Assembly: GCF_050003625.1 (NCBI RefSeq)
Contig: NC_134401.1
Location: 89,568,852 to 89,632,851, forward strand
DNA length: 64,000 nt
Direction of reading: 5' to 3'
DNA from: Haematobia irritans
Lineage: Eukaryota > Arthropoda > Insecta > Diptera > Muscidae
This document shows positions 1-12,693 of the stretch, in pieces. The translations under genes were made by a program, and so were the position numbers. Position 1 is the first letter of the stretch, and each line of letters starts with the position of its first letter. The notes under the pieces are model-generated. The model was not told the DNA's origin. It searched no databases and saw nothing but the letters and a program-made list of their open reading frames with translations.

Positions 1-40
1 TATAAAAAATCGACGAGCCGGCTTATCAAAATTTAAAAGA

Positions 41-2484
41 AACAAGTATATACGGCCGTAAGTTCGGCCAGGCCGAATCTTATGCACCCTCTGCCATGGA
101 TTGCGTTGAAACTTCTACGAAAGACTGTCATCCACAATCGAATTACTTGGGTTGTGGTATCTTAAAACTTTTTAACATCGTTTTCTAAATTGTGAGTTAG
201 ACCATACGTGGTATCTATTAGACAAAAAAGTTATGTATAGGTAAGTCTACAAATAATTACGCATCGATATGGACTTTTTGCACGATACGTAGAGAGCCAG
301 AATTGAAATATGGGGGTCGCTTATGTGGGGGCTATATACAATTATGAACTTGATATGGACCAATTTTTGTGTGATTGGAGATCGATTTATTTGAGGGCTA
401 TATATAACTATAGACCGATAAGTTAGGCATGGTTGTTAACGGCCACACGGTTGAAAAAGACTGTTTTTCATATGTTTGGCTATAAACATTATATGTTTGG
501 AACACAAATTTTTAAACACAATATTTTTGAGTGCAAGCATATGATGTTCATAAACTAGCATAACATGTTTGGGACATATATGTTAATATGTTAGAACATA
601 TTATGTTTGGGACATAAAATGTTTGTAAATATAATATGCTTGAATGCAAACATATATTAATTTAGAAATAGCCTATTAACATATATGTGTTTAGTAGCTT
701 GGAGCGCTATTTAACAGGGAGCGATATTGAATTAAGTTGGTGGTTGTTGCTTGTTATTACAAAATTAACATTTTATTTTTCCTTGGGCAATTGATCAGCT
801 ACTTCTTTGATCCTTACAAACTGTGTGGTCCGCTGTTCGAATCCCCGTCCGGCAAAAGGTAAAATTAAAATAAAAAAATCATACAATTGAATAATTTCTT
901 CTACAATGTTTGTATTACAGAAAAAGGTGCTAAGAACTAAAAAATCTCGTGGAAGTGAGAAAGATGTGGGGGAATATACAATTGGGCAGAAACAAAATTT
1001 TGAGCATTCAGGTCGAAAACCTAAGTTGTTAGCACCTATATTACCTGTTTATTTTCATAATTCATTATGATTGTAAATATATAAATAAATAAATAAAATT
1101 TTGAGCACAATATTGTTTGGGAGAATGTTTTTTAAGCATATAATATTTTTGGGTGCAAAATGCTTCCAAACATATTATATGTTCACATAATAACATATTG
1201 TTTTTTGGAAGACAACATTATTGAATTTGGATGCAAAAATACAAAATGTTTTGGAACTTAGACTACCCAAACATATATTGTTTAGACCAATATGCTTTCA
1301 AACATATTATATATTGGAAGAGATCAAACATATAAATGTTTGGGCAATACCCAAAAATGTATATGCTTGAAGCAAAATATGTTTGGGAGTATATGTTACA
1401 GAAGCGATTTTTTGTGAGAGTGCATATACTAGTATAATGTACCAAATTTCAACTGACTCGGATGAAATTTGTTCCTCCAAGAGGCTCCAAAACCAAACCT
1501 CGGGATCGGTTTATATGGGGGCTATATACGATTATGGACTGATATGGACCACTTTTGGCATGGTCATTAGAGACCATATACTACAACCACGTACCAAATT
1601 TCAACCAGATCGGATGAACTATGGTTCTCTAAAAGGCACTGGAGGTCAAATCTGGTGATCGGTTTATATGGGGGCTATATATAATTATGGACTGATATGA
1701 ACGAATTCCAGCATGGTTGTTGGATACCATATCCTAACATCACTTACCAAATTTCAACCGAATCGGAGGTCAAATCCGGGGATCGGTTTATATGGGGGCT
1801 ATATATAATTATGGACCGATTTCGACCAATTTTTGCATGGTTGTTTGAGGCCATATATTAACACCACGTACCAAATTTCAACTGAATCAGATGAATTTTT
1901 GTCTTCAAGAGGCTCCGGAGGTCAAATCTGGTGATCGGTTTATATTGGGGCTATATGTAATTATGGACCGATATGGACCAATTTTTGCATGGTCATTAGA
2001 GACCATATACTAACACCCTGTACCAAATTTCGGTTCATGGTGTTAGTATATGGTTTATATGGGGGCTATATATAATTATGGATCGATGTGGACCAATTTT
2101 TGCATGGTTGTTAGAGACCATATACTCACACCATGTACCAAATTTCAGCCGGATCGGATGAAATTTGCTTCTCTTAGAGGATCCGTAAGCTAAATTTGGG
2201 GGTCCGTTTATATGGGGGCTATACGTAAAAGTGGACCGATAGGGCCCATTTGCAATACCATCTGACCTACATCAATAACAACTATTTGTGCCAAGTTTCA
2301 AGTCGATAGCTTGTTTCGTTCGGAAGTTAGCGTGATTTCAACAGACGGACATGCTCAGATCGACTCAGAATTTCACCACGAGGCAGAATATATATACTTT
2401 ATGGAGTCTTAGAACAATATTTCGATGTGTTACAAACGGAATGACAAAGCTAATATACGCCCATCCTATGGTGAGGGGTATAAA
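41..2484 (-). mobile_element. Family A (DINE-1/mini-me-like) element, split by another insertion
   Basis: The right-hand end motif of family A (AACAAGTATATACGGCCGTA, then a GGCCAGGCC hairpin and TACCCTCCACCAT) starts near 41. Repeated units of about 153 bp with the core GGGGGCTATATATAATTATGG follow. The copy ends near 2484 in the GACGGAC stretch and a GGGTATAAAA end. A different element occupies 446-1422. No coding function is seen; open frames across the units arise because the unit length is a multiple of three. Confidence 0.75.
446..1422. mobile_element. CATATGTTT-rich miniature element, long copy
   Basis: Many copies of CATATGTTTGG and its complement fill this stretch, which begins CACGG and ends GAGTG. 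The flanks GGC-CA and CA-TATACT join into a normal family A unit, so the insertion duplicated CA (a second copy at 46248-46718 duplicated TA). The middle (about 800-860) holds a tRNA B-box-like GTTCGAATCC. It encodes no recognisable protein, so it is non-autonomous. Confidence 0.65.
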
Positions 2485-2788
2485 AATGGAAAAGTCGGGT
2501 TTTATTCTGATTACAGTTCGTAGTGCCAAATCAAATATTTTTACTTGGTTTTAACTCGGTAGAGTATCATGTAACAAGTACCGACATAAAATGTTTCATT
2601 TTTCAATTCTTTATTTTATCGTTTGTTTGATCTATCTCGAATTTAGTAAACTTTGGTTCAAACAATAACCAGTTCTAAGAATACATTTTCGATGAGCATT
2701 TTTGTGAGTTTTCTTAGACATCTTTATTAAAGCATGAAGATGTGTCCCTTTCATAATACAAAATAATTACACATTGAAACATTTGACC
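2485..2788. other. Intergenic, possible 3' flank of the small gene
   Basis: No repeat family or coding region is recognised. The minus strand has AATAAA (plus-strand TTTATT at 2722-2727), about 60 bases beyond the stop codon of the tentative gene at 2789-3337. Confidence 0.4.
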
Positions 2789-3337
2789 TTAAGCTATTCG
2801 TACCACCTCCATTAGCAGCAGTTTCATAATAAAGTCGTATCCCTTCCTATTAAAGACAAATAACCTTCGAAACTGAGCCTATACCAATACAAAAGACCAT
2901 GACATGTTGAGGTTAAAAGAATCCTGCAGCTAAATTGCATGCATACCTGTCTCAAAACTAAATAAACCATATCCATAGACTGCATCAAGTCAATGGGTTG
3001 ACGAATGAATAACCAATTATTATTTGCAGTGGCGGAAAACCAACTAAAGTTAAAAGTTTGACCCACTTGTGAACAAAGTGCATGTCTTTTTGAAGTCAAC
3101 AAAGCATATTTATTTTTATGGATACAATAAAAAAGTAAATACAATTAATTTTTAAAATAATATTGCATGTTAGTCACTTTGTTTAAAACCAATAAGATTA
3201 CACTGTAAGAAATATTCTATTTGGTTTATATTCTTGTCACCCATAGTTAATTTACCTAAGATTAAAAGAACGAGTTCTAGCGTTATCGCAATGAAGATAA
3301 GAAAAGCAATTAAGGAAGTCCGTCCGAAGTTTACCAT
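2789..3337 (-). CDS. Tentative three-exon small hydrophobic protein
   Basis: I do not recognise this protein. Minus-strand exons 3337-3256, 3065-2947 and 2878-2789 join in phase through GT-AG introns of 190 and 68 bases to give 96 aa. The first exon encodes a signal-peptide or membrane-like stretch (MVNFGRTSLIAFLIFIAI and on). The middle exon is rich in aromatic residues and Asn, and the last ends in a basic and hydrophobic tail and a TAA stop. An AATAAA follows about 60 bases downstream, and the small intron has fly-like size and a TTTTAAC branch-like site. The start could instead be 13 codons upstream in the same frame. Support is only splice-site and phase consistency; chance or a pseudogene is quite possible. 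Confidence 0.3.
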
Positions 3338-3490
3338 AGTACCGATAGAGAAATTTGTAATCTCTGCTAACACTCAAAGATAAGTTCATATTAATATTAA
3401 GAAAGCATAGATATACATTTAAATATAATATTTAAATATATAAGAGATGTATGTAATAGTGTTAGCGTTTATGTTATGGGTTCCAATCAG

Positions 3491-4042
3491 GGTTGCCACA
3501 GTTGGTAGTATTCTACCACAAATGGTAGATTTTTGTTTGTTTGGTAGATTGATAGAATTCGTGATGCTTTGGTAGATTTTGCAGAATATTCCTCTCCAAA
3601 TAAGAGGTTCTTCACAAATTTTCTATAGAAATAAATTGTTGACAAAATTGTCTATAGAAGTAAAATTTTGACGAAATTGTCTATAGAAATAAAATTTTGA
3701 CAAAATTTTCTATAGAAATAAAATTTTGACATTTTCTATAGAAATAAAATTTTGACAAAATTGTCTATAGAAATAAAATTTTGACAAAATTGTCTATAGA
3801 AATAAAATTTTGACAAAATTTTCTATAGAAATAAAATTTTGACAAAATTATCAATAGAAATAAAATTTTGACAAAACTGTCAATAGAAATAAAATTTTGA
3901 CAAAATTATCAATAAAAATAAAATTTTGACAAAATTGTCAATAAAAATAAAATTTGGACAAAATTTTCTTTAGAAATAAAATATGTTTTGTAAAAAATGT
4001 TCTCCAAATTTTGGTAGATTATTTATGACTCGAGTGGCAACC
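3491..4042 (-). mobile_element. GGTTGCCAC element with 29-bp minisatellite core
   Basis: The element starts with GGTTGCCAC (3491) and ends with GTGGCAACC (4034-4042), a 9-bp inverted repeat. TGGTAGAT blocks lie inside both ends, and the middle is about 13 degenerate tandem copies of a unit built from TTTTGACAAAATT and TCTATAGAAATAAA. No coding capacity is seen. Fragments of the same family occur at 14087, 22129, 53690, 58268 and 60285. Confidence 0.7.
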
Positions 4043-4054
4043 GTGTTTCCAAAG

Positions 4055-4325
4055 TTAGGTTAGGTTAGGTTAGGCGGTAGCCTGATGTTTCAGTCTCACT
4101 AAGACTATCCAGTCCATTGTGATACCACAGTGGGGAACTTCTCTCTTATCACTGAGTGCTGCCCGATTCCATGTTAAGTTCAATGACAAGGGACCTCCTT
4201 TTTATAGCCGAGACCAAACGGCGTTCCACATGCAGTGAAACCACTTAGAGAAGCTTTAGAACACTCAGAAATGTCACCAGCATTAATGAGGTGGGATAAT
4301 CCACCGCTAAAAACTTTTTGGTGTT
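4055..4325 (-). mobile_element. tRNA-derived SINE, 5'-truncated
   Basis: This is the body and tail of the SINE found complete at 19311-19644, reversed. It begins with the TTAGG-repeat tail and lacks the tRNA-like head. 5' truncation is typical of target-primed reverse transcription. Confidence 0.8.
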
Positions 4326-4573
4326 AAAATACGAAATATTCTGCAAAGCATGCGGTTGATCTACTTAGTGCACAATGTTCCTTAAAAATGCATTTCGAAG
4401 TAAATGCATGACAAATATATTACAAATAGCTCACTCGCTTTTGATGTCTCACATATTGTATGCCATTGAAGTTGTCTCGGGGACACTTGGTCAATTTTTT
4501 GATAAATTGAGACGCATTGTGAATACTATTACTCGTTTTGTTTACAGCATTTCTCGTAGGAATTTTGTATCTA

Positions 4574-5489
4574 AAGGGTGGTTAAATTGTAAGGGCCGAT
4601 GTTGAATGCGAACCACACCTAAACGCCAAGTTTTTTTCCGAATTTTATTTGACATTTCTCTATTTCAGACTTATTCAATTTGAACCATGGAGAGATACAC
4701 AATCCAACAACGTGTTAAATGGTTTCAAGAAATGGCATCAGTGGATGATCAATTTTCGAAGAAAATCATCTTCAGTGATGAGGCACATTTTCACCTCAGT
4801 GGATTCGTCAATAAACAGAATTGCCGCATTTGGGCGAATGAGAATCCAAGAGTGATTGTCGAAAAACCAATGCACCCACAAAGAGTGACTGTTTGGTGCA
4901 TTTTATGGGCTGGCGGCATCATCGGGCCGTATTTTTTCCAAAATGCGGCCGGTCAGGCAGTTACTGTGAATGGTATTCGCTATCGTGAGATGATAACGAA
5001 CTTTTTATGACCCGAATTGGAAGATATGGATGTGGACGATATGTGGTTTCAGCAGGACGGTGCCACTTGCCACACAGCTAACGAAACAATGGCTCTTTTG
5101 CGCAACAAGTTCAATGGCCGTGTTATCTCACGTAATGGCGATGTCAATTGGCCGCCAAGATCATGTGATTTGACACCGTTGGACTTTTTTCTTTGGGGTT
5201 ATTTGAAAGAAAAGGTGTACGTCGATAAGCCAGCAACAAGAGCTAAAGAATGAGATAATTCGGCACATTAACGGCATAGAACCTCCATTATGCTTCAGCG
5301 TCAACGAAAATTTGGACCATAGAATGAAGGTGAGCCACCGAGGTCGCGGCGCCCATTTGGCCGATATTTTGTTTCATACATAATTGAGTAATACCAATAT
5401 ATCATAATAAAATAAAATTACAATAATTTCCTAAATAGTTTGTGTTTTATTCAAAATCAACAACGGCCCTTGAAATTTTAACCACCCTT
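4574..5489 (+). mobile_element. DD41D (rosa-like) Tc1/mariner element, internally deleted
   Basis: The ends AAGGGTGGTTAAA and TTTAACCACCCTT are inverted repeats, and TA lies on both sides (4572-4573 and 5490-5491). The target is the retrotransposon frame around it. The element is 916 bp, with most of the transposase N-terminal coding region missing, so it is non-autonomous. Confidence 0.85.
4687..5383 (+). pseudogene. Broken DD41D transposase
   Basis: The first codons are joined directly to the catalytic core, so the N-terminal DNA-binding region is absent. The core keeps FSDEAHFHL (first Asp), FQQDGATCHTA (second Asp) and a third Asp in SCDLTPLDFF, with 41 residues between the last two. That spacing is the DD41D type described for rosa elements. 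A TGA after ITNFL and a frameshift near 5238 break the frame further. It cannot make a working transposase. Confidence 0.8.
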
Positions 5490-6107
5490 TAGCTATGTTG
5501 AACGTTTTCTTGGCTGCTCATTTAAGAGATTTATTGACTATCGGAGCATCTGCTTATTCTACAAGGTGATTAGGTAATCCAGACCTTTACCTCTACGACT
5601 TGAATTTACGTTCTCATGATCGACACGTAACATACAGATATTTATACCTGGGATCAGAAGAACTATATTTTCCAGATCGTTTCTGGTGAGAATTGCACGT
5701 ACGTGGAACGGACTACCACTAAATTAAGGATTTTTTTGCAATGTAACAATGTGTTCCGATTAAAACTTATGGAATTTTTTGCCTCTACACACCAATCTGT
5801 GTAATGTTTCAGTCAATTGTGGCTTTTATACTTATACTTATTTACATTTTATTATATTTTCTAATTCAGTACTTTTATTTAAATTTTCTTTACCATGTTA
5901 TGGGCTTATATTGATGATTATTTTTTCTTATTTTTATTTATGGTTGGGGAGCCACTTTAATACTACAAGAATAATATAGAATATAGAATATATTGAGTAA
6001 TTGACTTTACAAATGTAATAATGATTTATTCAGGTTTTGCTATAAGTAATATAATGTAATTGGCCTTATAGGCTTTGTATTACGGAATTTTTGAAATAAA
6101 TAAATAA

Positions 6108-8520
6108 ATATTAATAACATTTAGTTTTCTTTCGTGCCCAAAATAATTTTCCAGCAGTCAGGTGAATATTGTGGTTTCTATGGGAACAATAAATCAAATC
6201 GGGAGATTGGCACATTGACAGATATAAACTGTCTTTAGCATAGCTCCTTTAGAATCAAAGATGTCTCCAGGTTTCAAAATTTCGAATGAAAATTACGGTT
6301 GGCTTCAAATCACAACAGTCTGAGTCAGAAATAAAGCGGGCTCTCACTTAACCCTGCCTATAAGTGAATTCTGGAGATTGGTCTATATGCGGGCTGTATC
6401 AAAGCCAAATTTGAATATCTGTTTATTGAATCAATACTATTTATGATTGGTGTTCCCTCCATATGTAACTATTTTACTAAGTAATGTTTTTGAATTAAAA
6501 AATCTTGGTGGTTTTACAATTTTTCTCTTTGTGTATGTGGCGAATTTCTCAATGTACTTAGATACATTGTCAGTCATATCGTTTGATATTTAGATATTTC
6601 ATTTTTCTATAAGGATACTCATTTCGAATATAAATAGGAATACATAAAAATATATGGGCTCACATGCGAAAATACAATCGAATTGATTGTTACTAACATC
6701 AACTCGGACACTTATCAATACATGCAAAATTGCAAAACAATCTTGTCCAAAAAATATATTTTAAGAAAAAAGAGGAAGTAAGACACAGTAAACAAATGAC
6801 ATGGATTCACTTGCATAATCTTTCGATTTTTTTGTCACACTTAAAAATTGCGATAGGACAAACAATAAAATGTGCCTTCATTTATCATGAATATATTTTT
6901 AAAATATTTCCTTATTTCTGACAGAGAATCTTCAAGTAAAAAATCAAAAACAACGAATTCGTCCAATCATCTATCAGTTGACAAATAAATAAAAACCTCA
7001 GCATTTATACTTTCAATAAATTGATAATTGTTTGAATGGCCTGGGGTTCGGGGTGAAAATTAATAACCAATATAATGAAGATTTTGGAGCGATAAAGAGT
7101 GATTCATACAGCACCAGGGGTTTTTAAAAATATAGGGGTTTTAAAAACTATGTAAAAATATGAAGTGATGTCGACCAAAATAAGCTCGTACAAAGATAAA
7201 TCTTAAATATAAAAGTATGTACGACACGTTTAAAGCTTCACAATAATTTTTAAAGAAAATTAAAAATCTTCAGAATCTATTCAGAATATTTGAATATGCT
7301 ACAAACTGAATGATAACACAGTACCCCCAGTTTTGTGTACACAGAAGAAAATATCATCAAAATATTTCCAATTAAAAATTTGATTGAAGATGAAAACGTA
7401 AACAATTAAATAACTGATAGAATTTTACAAATTTCTAGAATTTGCCATAAATATGCAGGAAAGATTTACAAGATTTAATCCCTTTTTGGAGAGGTAGAAA
7501 AAAGTGTAAGATTTCTGCTTCATGCGAGCGAAACTAGCATTAAAGTCAAAATTACTCTAGGTTTTTTTTTGCCGATCGAAAAATTTTGTAATTAAAGAAG
7601 TGTGGAGTATTTTATTTTAATATTAGCATATTTTATTGAACAAAGTCATAAAAAGCAATGAAAGGTAATTCAGTCCATGTTTTATAATATTATTTTAGAA
7701 TTTACAGACGTTTTAATTAAATTCAAAATTCAGTAGTTTGATATTGTAATGACACAAAAGGATTTTTTTGTACATTTTTACCATGCAAACTCGATATATG
7801 AATCTATACCATTCTCTAGTACTGGTTTGTAATCTTCTCAATTTTATTAAGCATGGAGTTACAGTTTTCGTAAATGGAGGATTTTGAGGAGGGGGACTTG
7901 TACTGGGAGTTTTGACTGGGACAAATTCAATACTTAGACAATTCGATAAGAAAAACTATAAAAAAAAGCTTCGGCTAATCGACTTCTTGGCGCCGAAGGC
8001 CTATTCGTTGCGGTTATTGATCCCTCGACCGAAGGAAAAGTCCGTGCAGCTTAGAGAAATTGTCTGTTAGTTATACTGACCATAATCCAAAAAAAAAAAA
8101 CCATGAAAATTCCCAAATTTCTTGAAATTCCCCATCAAATTCACAAATCTCTCCAAAGAAGAAGAATGACATCTGAGAGGTAAGTCTATGATGAATATAG
8201 CTTCTCAGGTTAAGTACACTGGAGCCCGAGGACTTCAAAGCCGTAAATGGGAGGATATAATCAAGAACAATTTTGTATCCTTTAAACCCCCGAAATGGAA
8301 TGAATTATTGGGCAAACGGTCACTGACAGAATTTCCGTGATTATGTGCAAGGTATAAGAGATGTATAAACTAAGCTTATATTCCAGAAAAGTGGATGAGG
8401 ATGATATATATTTTGATTTTATGGGGTGCTAAGGTATTTCGTTTAATAAGGTTATCCTCATTGCTTGTTAAGACGCTGGAGAGGTTGATAGCTATCTATC
8501 TTAGAAGAAGTGTTAATTCA
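6108..8520. other. Unassigned AT-rich DNA
   Basis: No long open frame, splice-consistent exon or clear element end was found. A short stretch near 6350-6440 (TCTATATGCGGGCTGTATC) recalls the internal units of families A to C and is probably a worn fragment. Confidence 0.5.
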
Positions 8521-9956
8521 GGGTTGTTCTGAAAGTATAAAAGCGTTCTCAAGTGCTACATTGTATAAACAAATCGATACGAGGGTTAATAGGCGAACAA
8601 AGAAACGGATTTTAGCAACTCTACAGCAGCAAGCAAAAATCCAAACCAAAAAATAGTTCTTTACTTTGGAATGATGCCAAAAACGTTATCGTTTTCGTCT
8701 TATTTTGCAATAAGAGGTATGGGACAATGGCTGAGATCTAATCCAAACTTTGGGTTCCATGTCCCTCAACTCGACAAAGGCTAAAGACTCGTACATATCT
8801 CTCAATGAGACGGTTTGCTGGTCACGGAACATACCAGCGTTCTGCAAAGTGAATTAGTCGACAAGTCGACAACTATTTTACATATTCTAAGGGAATTAGA
8901 ACATGTTGCTCTCAGAACGTTCACACTGCGTGAGAAAACCCATAGGCAGGAAAATGATCATTGGCTATACCGCAATAGTAGCCAAAGCATCATGAAAATA
9001 TTGTCCATCCAATCTGCATGTTTTCTCTAGATTTACTAATGTTCTCAAAACTTCTGATAAATGTAACTTGTCTACTTTTATATGGTAAATTTTGAATTGG
9101 AACAATATTTCATGCCCATTGTTTTGGACGATTATACTAACTGAATCCCAAGGCTTTGTGTATTCATTGAAACTGAATTAGTTTTTGTAATTGAAATTAT
9201 CAAAAAATTCAATTGATTTAAAACTCTAATTGGAAAGGACATTAGAAACAACAGCTTATTTAATATAAACAACAACTGTAAGCTAAGCTACTAGACCAAT
9301 ATTATAATTTAATGAACTTCTTTCATTTGAAACTTCATTTTCTTTGTCTGCATAAAGGTCAACCTCTCTAAAACAAAGAAAACTGAAAACAGCCTCCTTC
9401 TTTTGACCAACCCCCCCAAAAAACTTTTTGGGCCTACAGAGACCAAATTCAAAAGATTGACAAAGCATATACGCTACGTGTGGGTCTTGACTTCCTAAGC
9501 TCGTTTTAGGAACTTATTGTAAAGGTCGTAATTCACTATTTATTACTATGACGATTTTTACCGAACGAAGTCGTGGCAAATGTTGTTTATTTTTTTTTTA
9601 TAAAGTCCAAAATATATTACTTACCTCACTTGGTGAAGACATAATTCAGCAGTTAGAGGCTTTTTAGATGTTGAATTTTTATTTGAAAACTACTCCACTA
9701 GCTTGGTCACTATTTTAATTTTATCGTTACTGTAATTGAATAAACACACTATCAAATAGTTTCTATTTACCAAAAAAATGTTATTATTGTTTTGCTAGTA
9801 TGTTGACATGTCATATTGACATATCGATAGATAACGTCAATGGCGCTGCTATCGTGCGGTGACAATACGAACTATTATTGCAATTGTAGTGTAGATACGG
9901 CTTAATAATGGAAATTCACGTTGCCAACTTAGTACGTCATATATATGATATTATAA
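8521..9956. other. Unassigned DNA with a possible decayed coding relic
   Basis: Between 8530 and 9000 the composition is less AT-rich and short frames read on the plus strand with several stops. I could not assign it to any family. Near 9825, before the SINE, there is a TATCGATAG site. Nothing else is recognised. Confidence 0.35.
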
Positions 9957-10283
9957 GGGAGCCACCGTGGTGCAATGGTTAGCATGCCCGCCTTGCATAC
10001 ACAAGGTCGTGGGTTCGATTCCTGCTTCGACCAAACACCAAAAAAAGGTTTTCAGCGGTGGATTATCCCACCTCAGTAATGCTGGTGACATTTCTGAGGG
10101 TTTCAAAGCGAACTCCGTTCGGACTCGGCTATAATAAGGAGGTCCCTTGTCATTGAGCTTAACATGGAATCGGGCAGCACTCAGTGATAAGAGAGAAGTT
10201 CACCAATGTGGTATCACAATGGACTGAATAGTCTAAGTGAGCCTGATACATCGGGCTGCCACCTAACCTAACCTAACCTAACC
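9957..10283 (+). mobile_element. tRNA-derived SINE
   Basis: The head GTGGTGCAATGGTTAGC (A box) and GGTTCGATTCC (B box) resembles tRNA-Ala. An unrelated body and a CCTAACCTAACC tail follow. Imperfect 12-bp direct repeats flank it (ATGATATTATAA at 9945-9956 and ATGACATTTTAA at 10284-10295), a target duplication with two changes. Part of the body after GGTTTCAAAGC is deleted. Confidence 0.9.
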
Positions 10284-10640
10284 ATGACATTTTAAAGAAG
10301 GTAAGTAAAATATGTTGACAGGGTTAGTTACCCTGCCAGCATTTCAAAGTTCCATTTCATCCTCATCGCTACCACAGACTCGTAAGGGATATTGGTGAAC
10401 AATTTTTGACTTTCCAAGTGGAATAAAGTGATTGTTTTTGAGATATTTTACAGACACGCAGCCTCCATCGAGTATAAAAACACTGGCTAATAGGCGCATG
10501 TAACTTGCCACTTGTAAACATGTAACTTGCCACTTGTAAACCAACATCAACATATTATTAATGAAAAAAAAATATGTTAAATGTGTTGTGATAGTGGTAT
10601 AAATGTTCCCTGTCGAGACATTTGTATCTTGACGCTCACT
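10284..10640. other. Intergenic with a duplicated 22-mer
   Basis: A 22-base unit (ATGTAACTTGCCACTTGTAAAC) occurs twice in tandem near 10498-10541. An ACCCTGCCAGCATTTC segment near 10331 may be an element end, but no partner was found. Confidence 0.4.
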
Positions 10641-11225
10641 TCATACCGGTATGGCCAATTTTCCAAAATCGAGCGATGAATATATATGGGATCCGATATG
10701 GATGATATCTTGCAGGTTTGGTTGATACCACAGAATGTTACTTTGTGCTAAGTTTGAGTAAGATCGGTTAATAAATAAGGCTACTATGGCCAAATTTGCC
10801 AAATCGGGCGATGGATATATATTGGAACTATATCTAAATGTGAATTGATTTCCATGATTTTTTGCATATATAGTTAGTGCTATAGAAGATTAGATTTGAC
10901 CAACTTTGGGTAAGATCGGTTGATGGAAAAGGGTTTTATGGCCAAATTTGGGAAAATCGGGCGATTCATATATGGAAACTATGTCTAAATCTGAATCGAT
11001 TTCGATGAAACTTTGCACACATAAAAGTTGTTAAATTAGATTACTCATTTATTGACCGATGGGTTAATATAGGAGTACAAGCTGACCCTATTTATCGAAA
11101 TCAGGCGATACATATAAATGGGAGTTATATCTAATTTTGATCCGATTTTTTTCCAAATTCAGAAGCGTTCGTTCATGTATTTGTTGTTCGCAGGATTCCA
11201 GTCGTAATTATTAACCGATTTTGAT
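10640..11225 (+). mobile_element. Family B-like repeat units, worn
   Basis: Several degenerate units contain CGGGCGAT, TATATATGG and AACTATATCTAAAT, the internal motifs of family B. Neither end is preserved. Confidence 0.6.
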
Positions 11226-11235
11226 TAAATTTTAG

Positions 11236-11553
11236 GGGGCTACCGTGGTGCAATGGTTAGCATGCCAGCCTTGCATACACAAGGGTTCGACCAAACACCA
11301 AAACAAAGTTTTTCAGCGGTGGATTATCCCACCTCTTTAATGCTGGTGACATTTCTGAGTGTTTCAAAGCTTCTCTAAGTGGTTTCACTGCAATGTGGAA
11401 CGCCGTTCGGACTCGGCTATAAATAGGAGGTCCCATGTCGTTGAACTTAATATATAATCGGGCAGCACCCAATGATAAGAGAGAAGTTCACCACTATGGT
11501 ATCACAATGGACTGATATATAGATAGGTATGCAATTATACCTAACCTAACCTA
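11236..11553 (+). mobile_element. tRNA-derived SINE lacking its B box
   Basis: The A box GTGGTGCAATGGTTAGC is kept, but the sequence jumps from ACACAAGG to GTTCGACC, deleting the B-box region. The body and a short CCTAACCTAACC tail are present. Without the B box this copy should not be transcribed by RNA polymerase III. Confidence 0.85.
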
Positions 11554-12140
11554 CTTTGTGGAGATACCATCATATAGATGGAATTAGTTTTTGTCTGATT
11601 TGGTTCCGTGTGACTTCTACCAAACCCCACTCATATAATAATAATCGAAAATGGTTCCGCTTGTGATACCTGAAAGGAATAATTTGGTATGTTTCGAGGA
11701 TTGGAAAAAATCTTTGGAATACGTGTCTTTCGTCGGCAGAGGATTATCTTGAAGGAGATGAAATTAATTTGGAAGAATCATGAAGAAGAAGAAGATTTTT
11801 CATTTTATAAACAAATTCACCTTACCTTTTGCCTATAGTTTACACACTAATTTGTCATAAATGTTCATAGTATTAAACATTATTTTACAATAAAAATTTA
11901 ACAATTTAATAAATAATTTCAATAAAACAAAAATATATACATATAAGCAAATGCAAATATCAACAATTATAATGCAAAACTAAATGGTTTTTTATCTTTG
12001 CTTTCTATCATAGTTTTGGTATTTTTTTTAATTCAGCATTTAATTTAATTCAAATTATATTAAATGTTATTGCAATATTGAGTTTTTCAAATCCGCTGGT
12101 AATACAACTCATGGCCTCGATTTATATAGTAACAATTCCC
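11554..12140. other. 3' flank and probable 3' UTR of the oxidase gene
   Basis: This AT-rich DNA lies directly downstream of the oxidase stop codon on the minus strand. An ATTAAA-type signal (plus-strand TTTAAT near 12043) may be the poly(A) signal. No other gene is seen. Confidence 0.4.
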
Positions 12141-12693
12141 TTATAATTTGCTATTTCCTGTCAATGATTCGCGAACCAATTTCACAGCATATTTGGCTGT
12201 GCCTGGTGCTGTGGTAACACCATAACCACCATGTCCATAATTGTGGACAACCTTCAGAGGGCGGCCATCTTGTGAACGATACACAATATCCTTTTCCACA
12301 CGCACAATTGATCGATGTGGACGCAGGCCAACCATTTCACGTACAACTTCAGCTTTCTTCAAACTTGGTAGCATGTTGTAACAACGTTCCTTAATAGCCA
12401 TGGAATCATATTTACATACTTCCATATTATAACTATCGAATTGACGACATCCACCAAGGGTTACAGTATCGAAGCCCGGTACTATATACGTATCGTAGTC
12501 TCCATAGAAAGCAGTCTTAATCCAGGGGGCACGAACTTTCAATATTTGTCCACGTATGGGTACCAATTGTCGATCACTGCATAATTCTTTGGCACCCATT
12601 CCAGTACAATTGACCACAACATCATAGTTTTCTGGTAAATTCTTTAGGGAGTTCACATGATGATACATCACAATACCGCCAGCATCTTTGAAC
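12141..12693 (-). CDS. Oxidase exon 4 (C-terminal half)
   Basis: The exon begins after TTTAG; its first base G completes a Lys codon with AA from exon 3. It encodes residues 153-336, including the substrate-domain strand NCTGMG, the DAAO signature and the terminal SKL, then TAA at 12141-12143. Confidence 0.93.

Larger units (their letters stand above)
4326..6107 (+). mobile_element. Non-LTR retrotransposon 3' end, split by a DD41D element
   Basis: The reading frame from 4375 resembles the C-terminal part of a non-LTR reverse transcriptase (thumb and beyond). It resumes after the insertion at 4574-5489 and runs into RIARTWNGLPLN, a common end motif of such proteins. Removing the insertion and one TA copy rejoins the frame as FVSSYVERF. 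A stop near 5571 shows decay. The element ends at 6107 in an AAATAAATAAATAAAT tail. The clade is probably Jockey-like but is not settled. Confidence 0.65.

Noticed and set aside
8521..9010. Possible transposase or gene relic
   Set aside because: Short frames could be read but no motif matched any family I know, so it is left unassigned.
9957..10030. tRNA-Ala-like sequence as a real tRNA gene
   Set aside because: The anticodon arm is irregular, the 3' end does not pair as an acceptor stem, and the same head occurs in five copies with an identical body and tail: it is a SINE.
10257..10283. Telomere-like CCTAA repeats as an interstitial telomere
   Set aside because: Only three or four units are present, always at SINE ends, and flies lack TTAGG telomeres.
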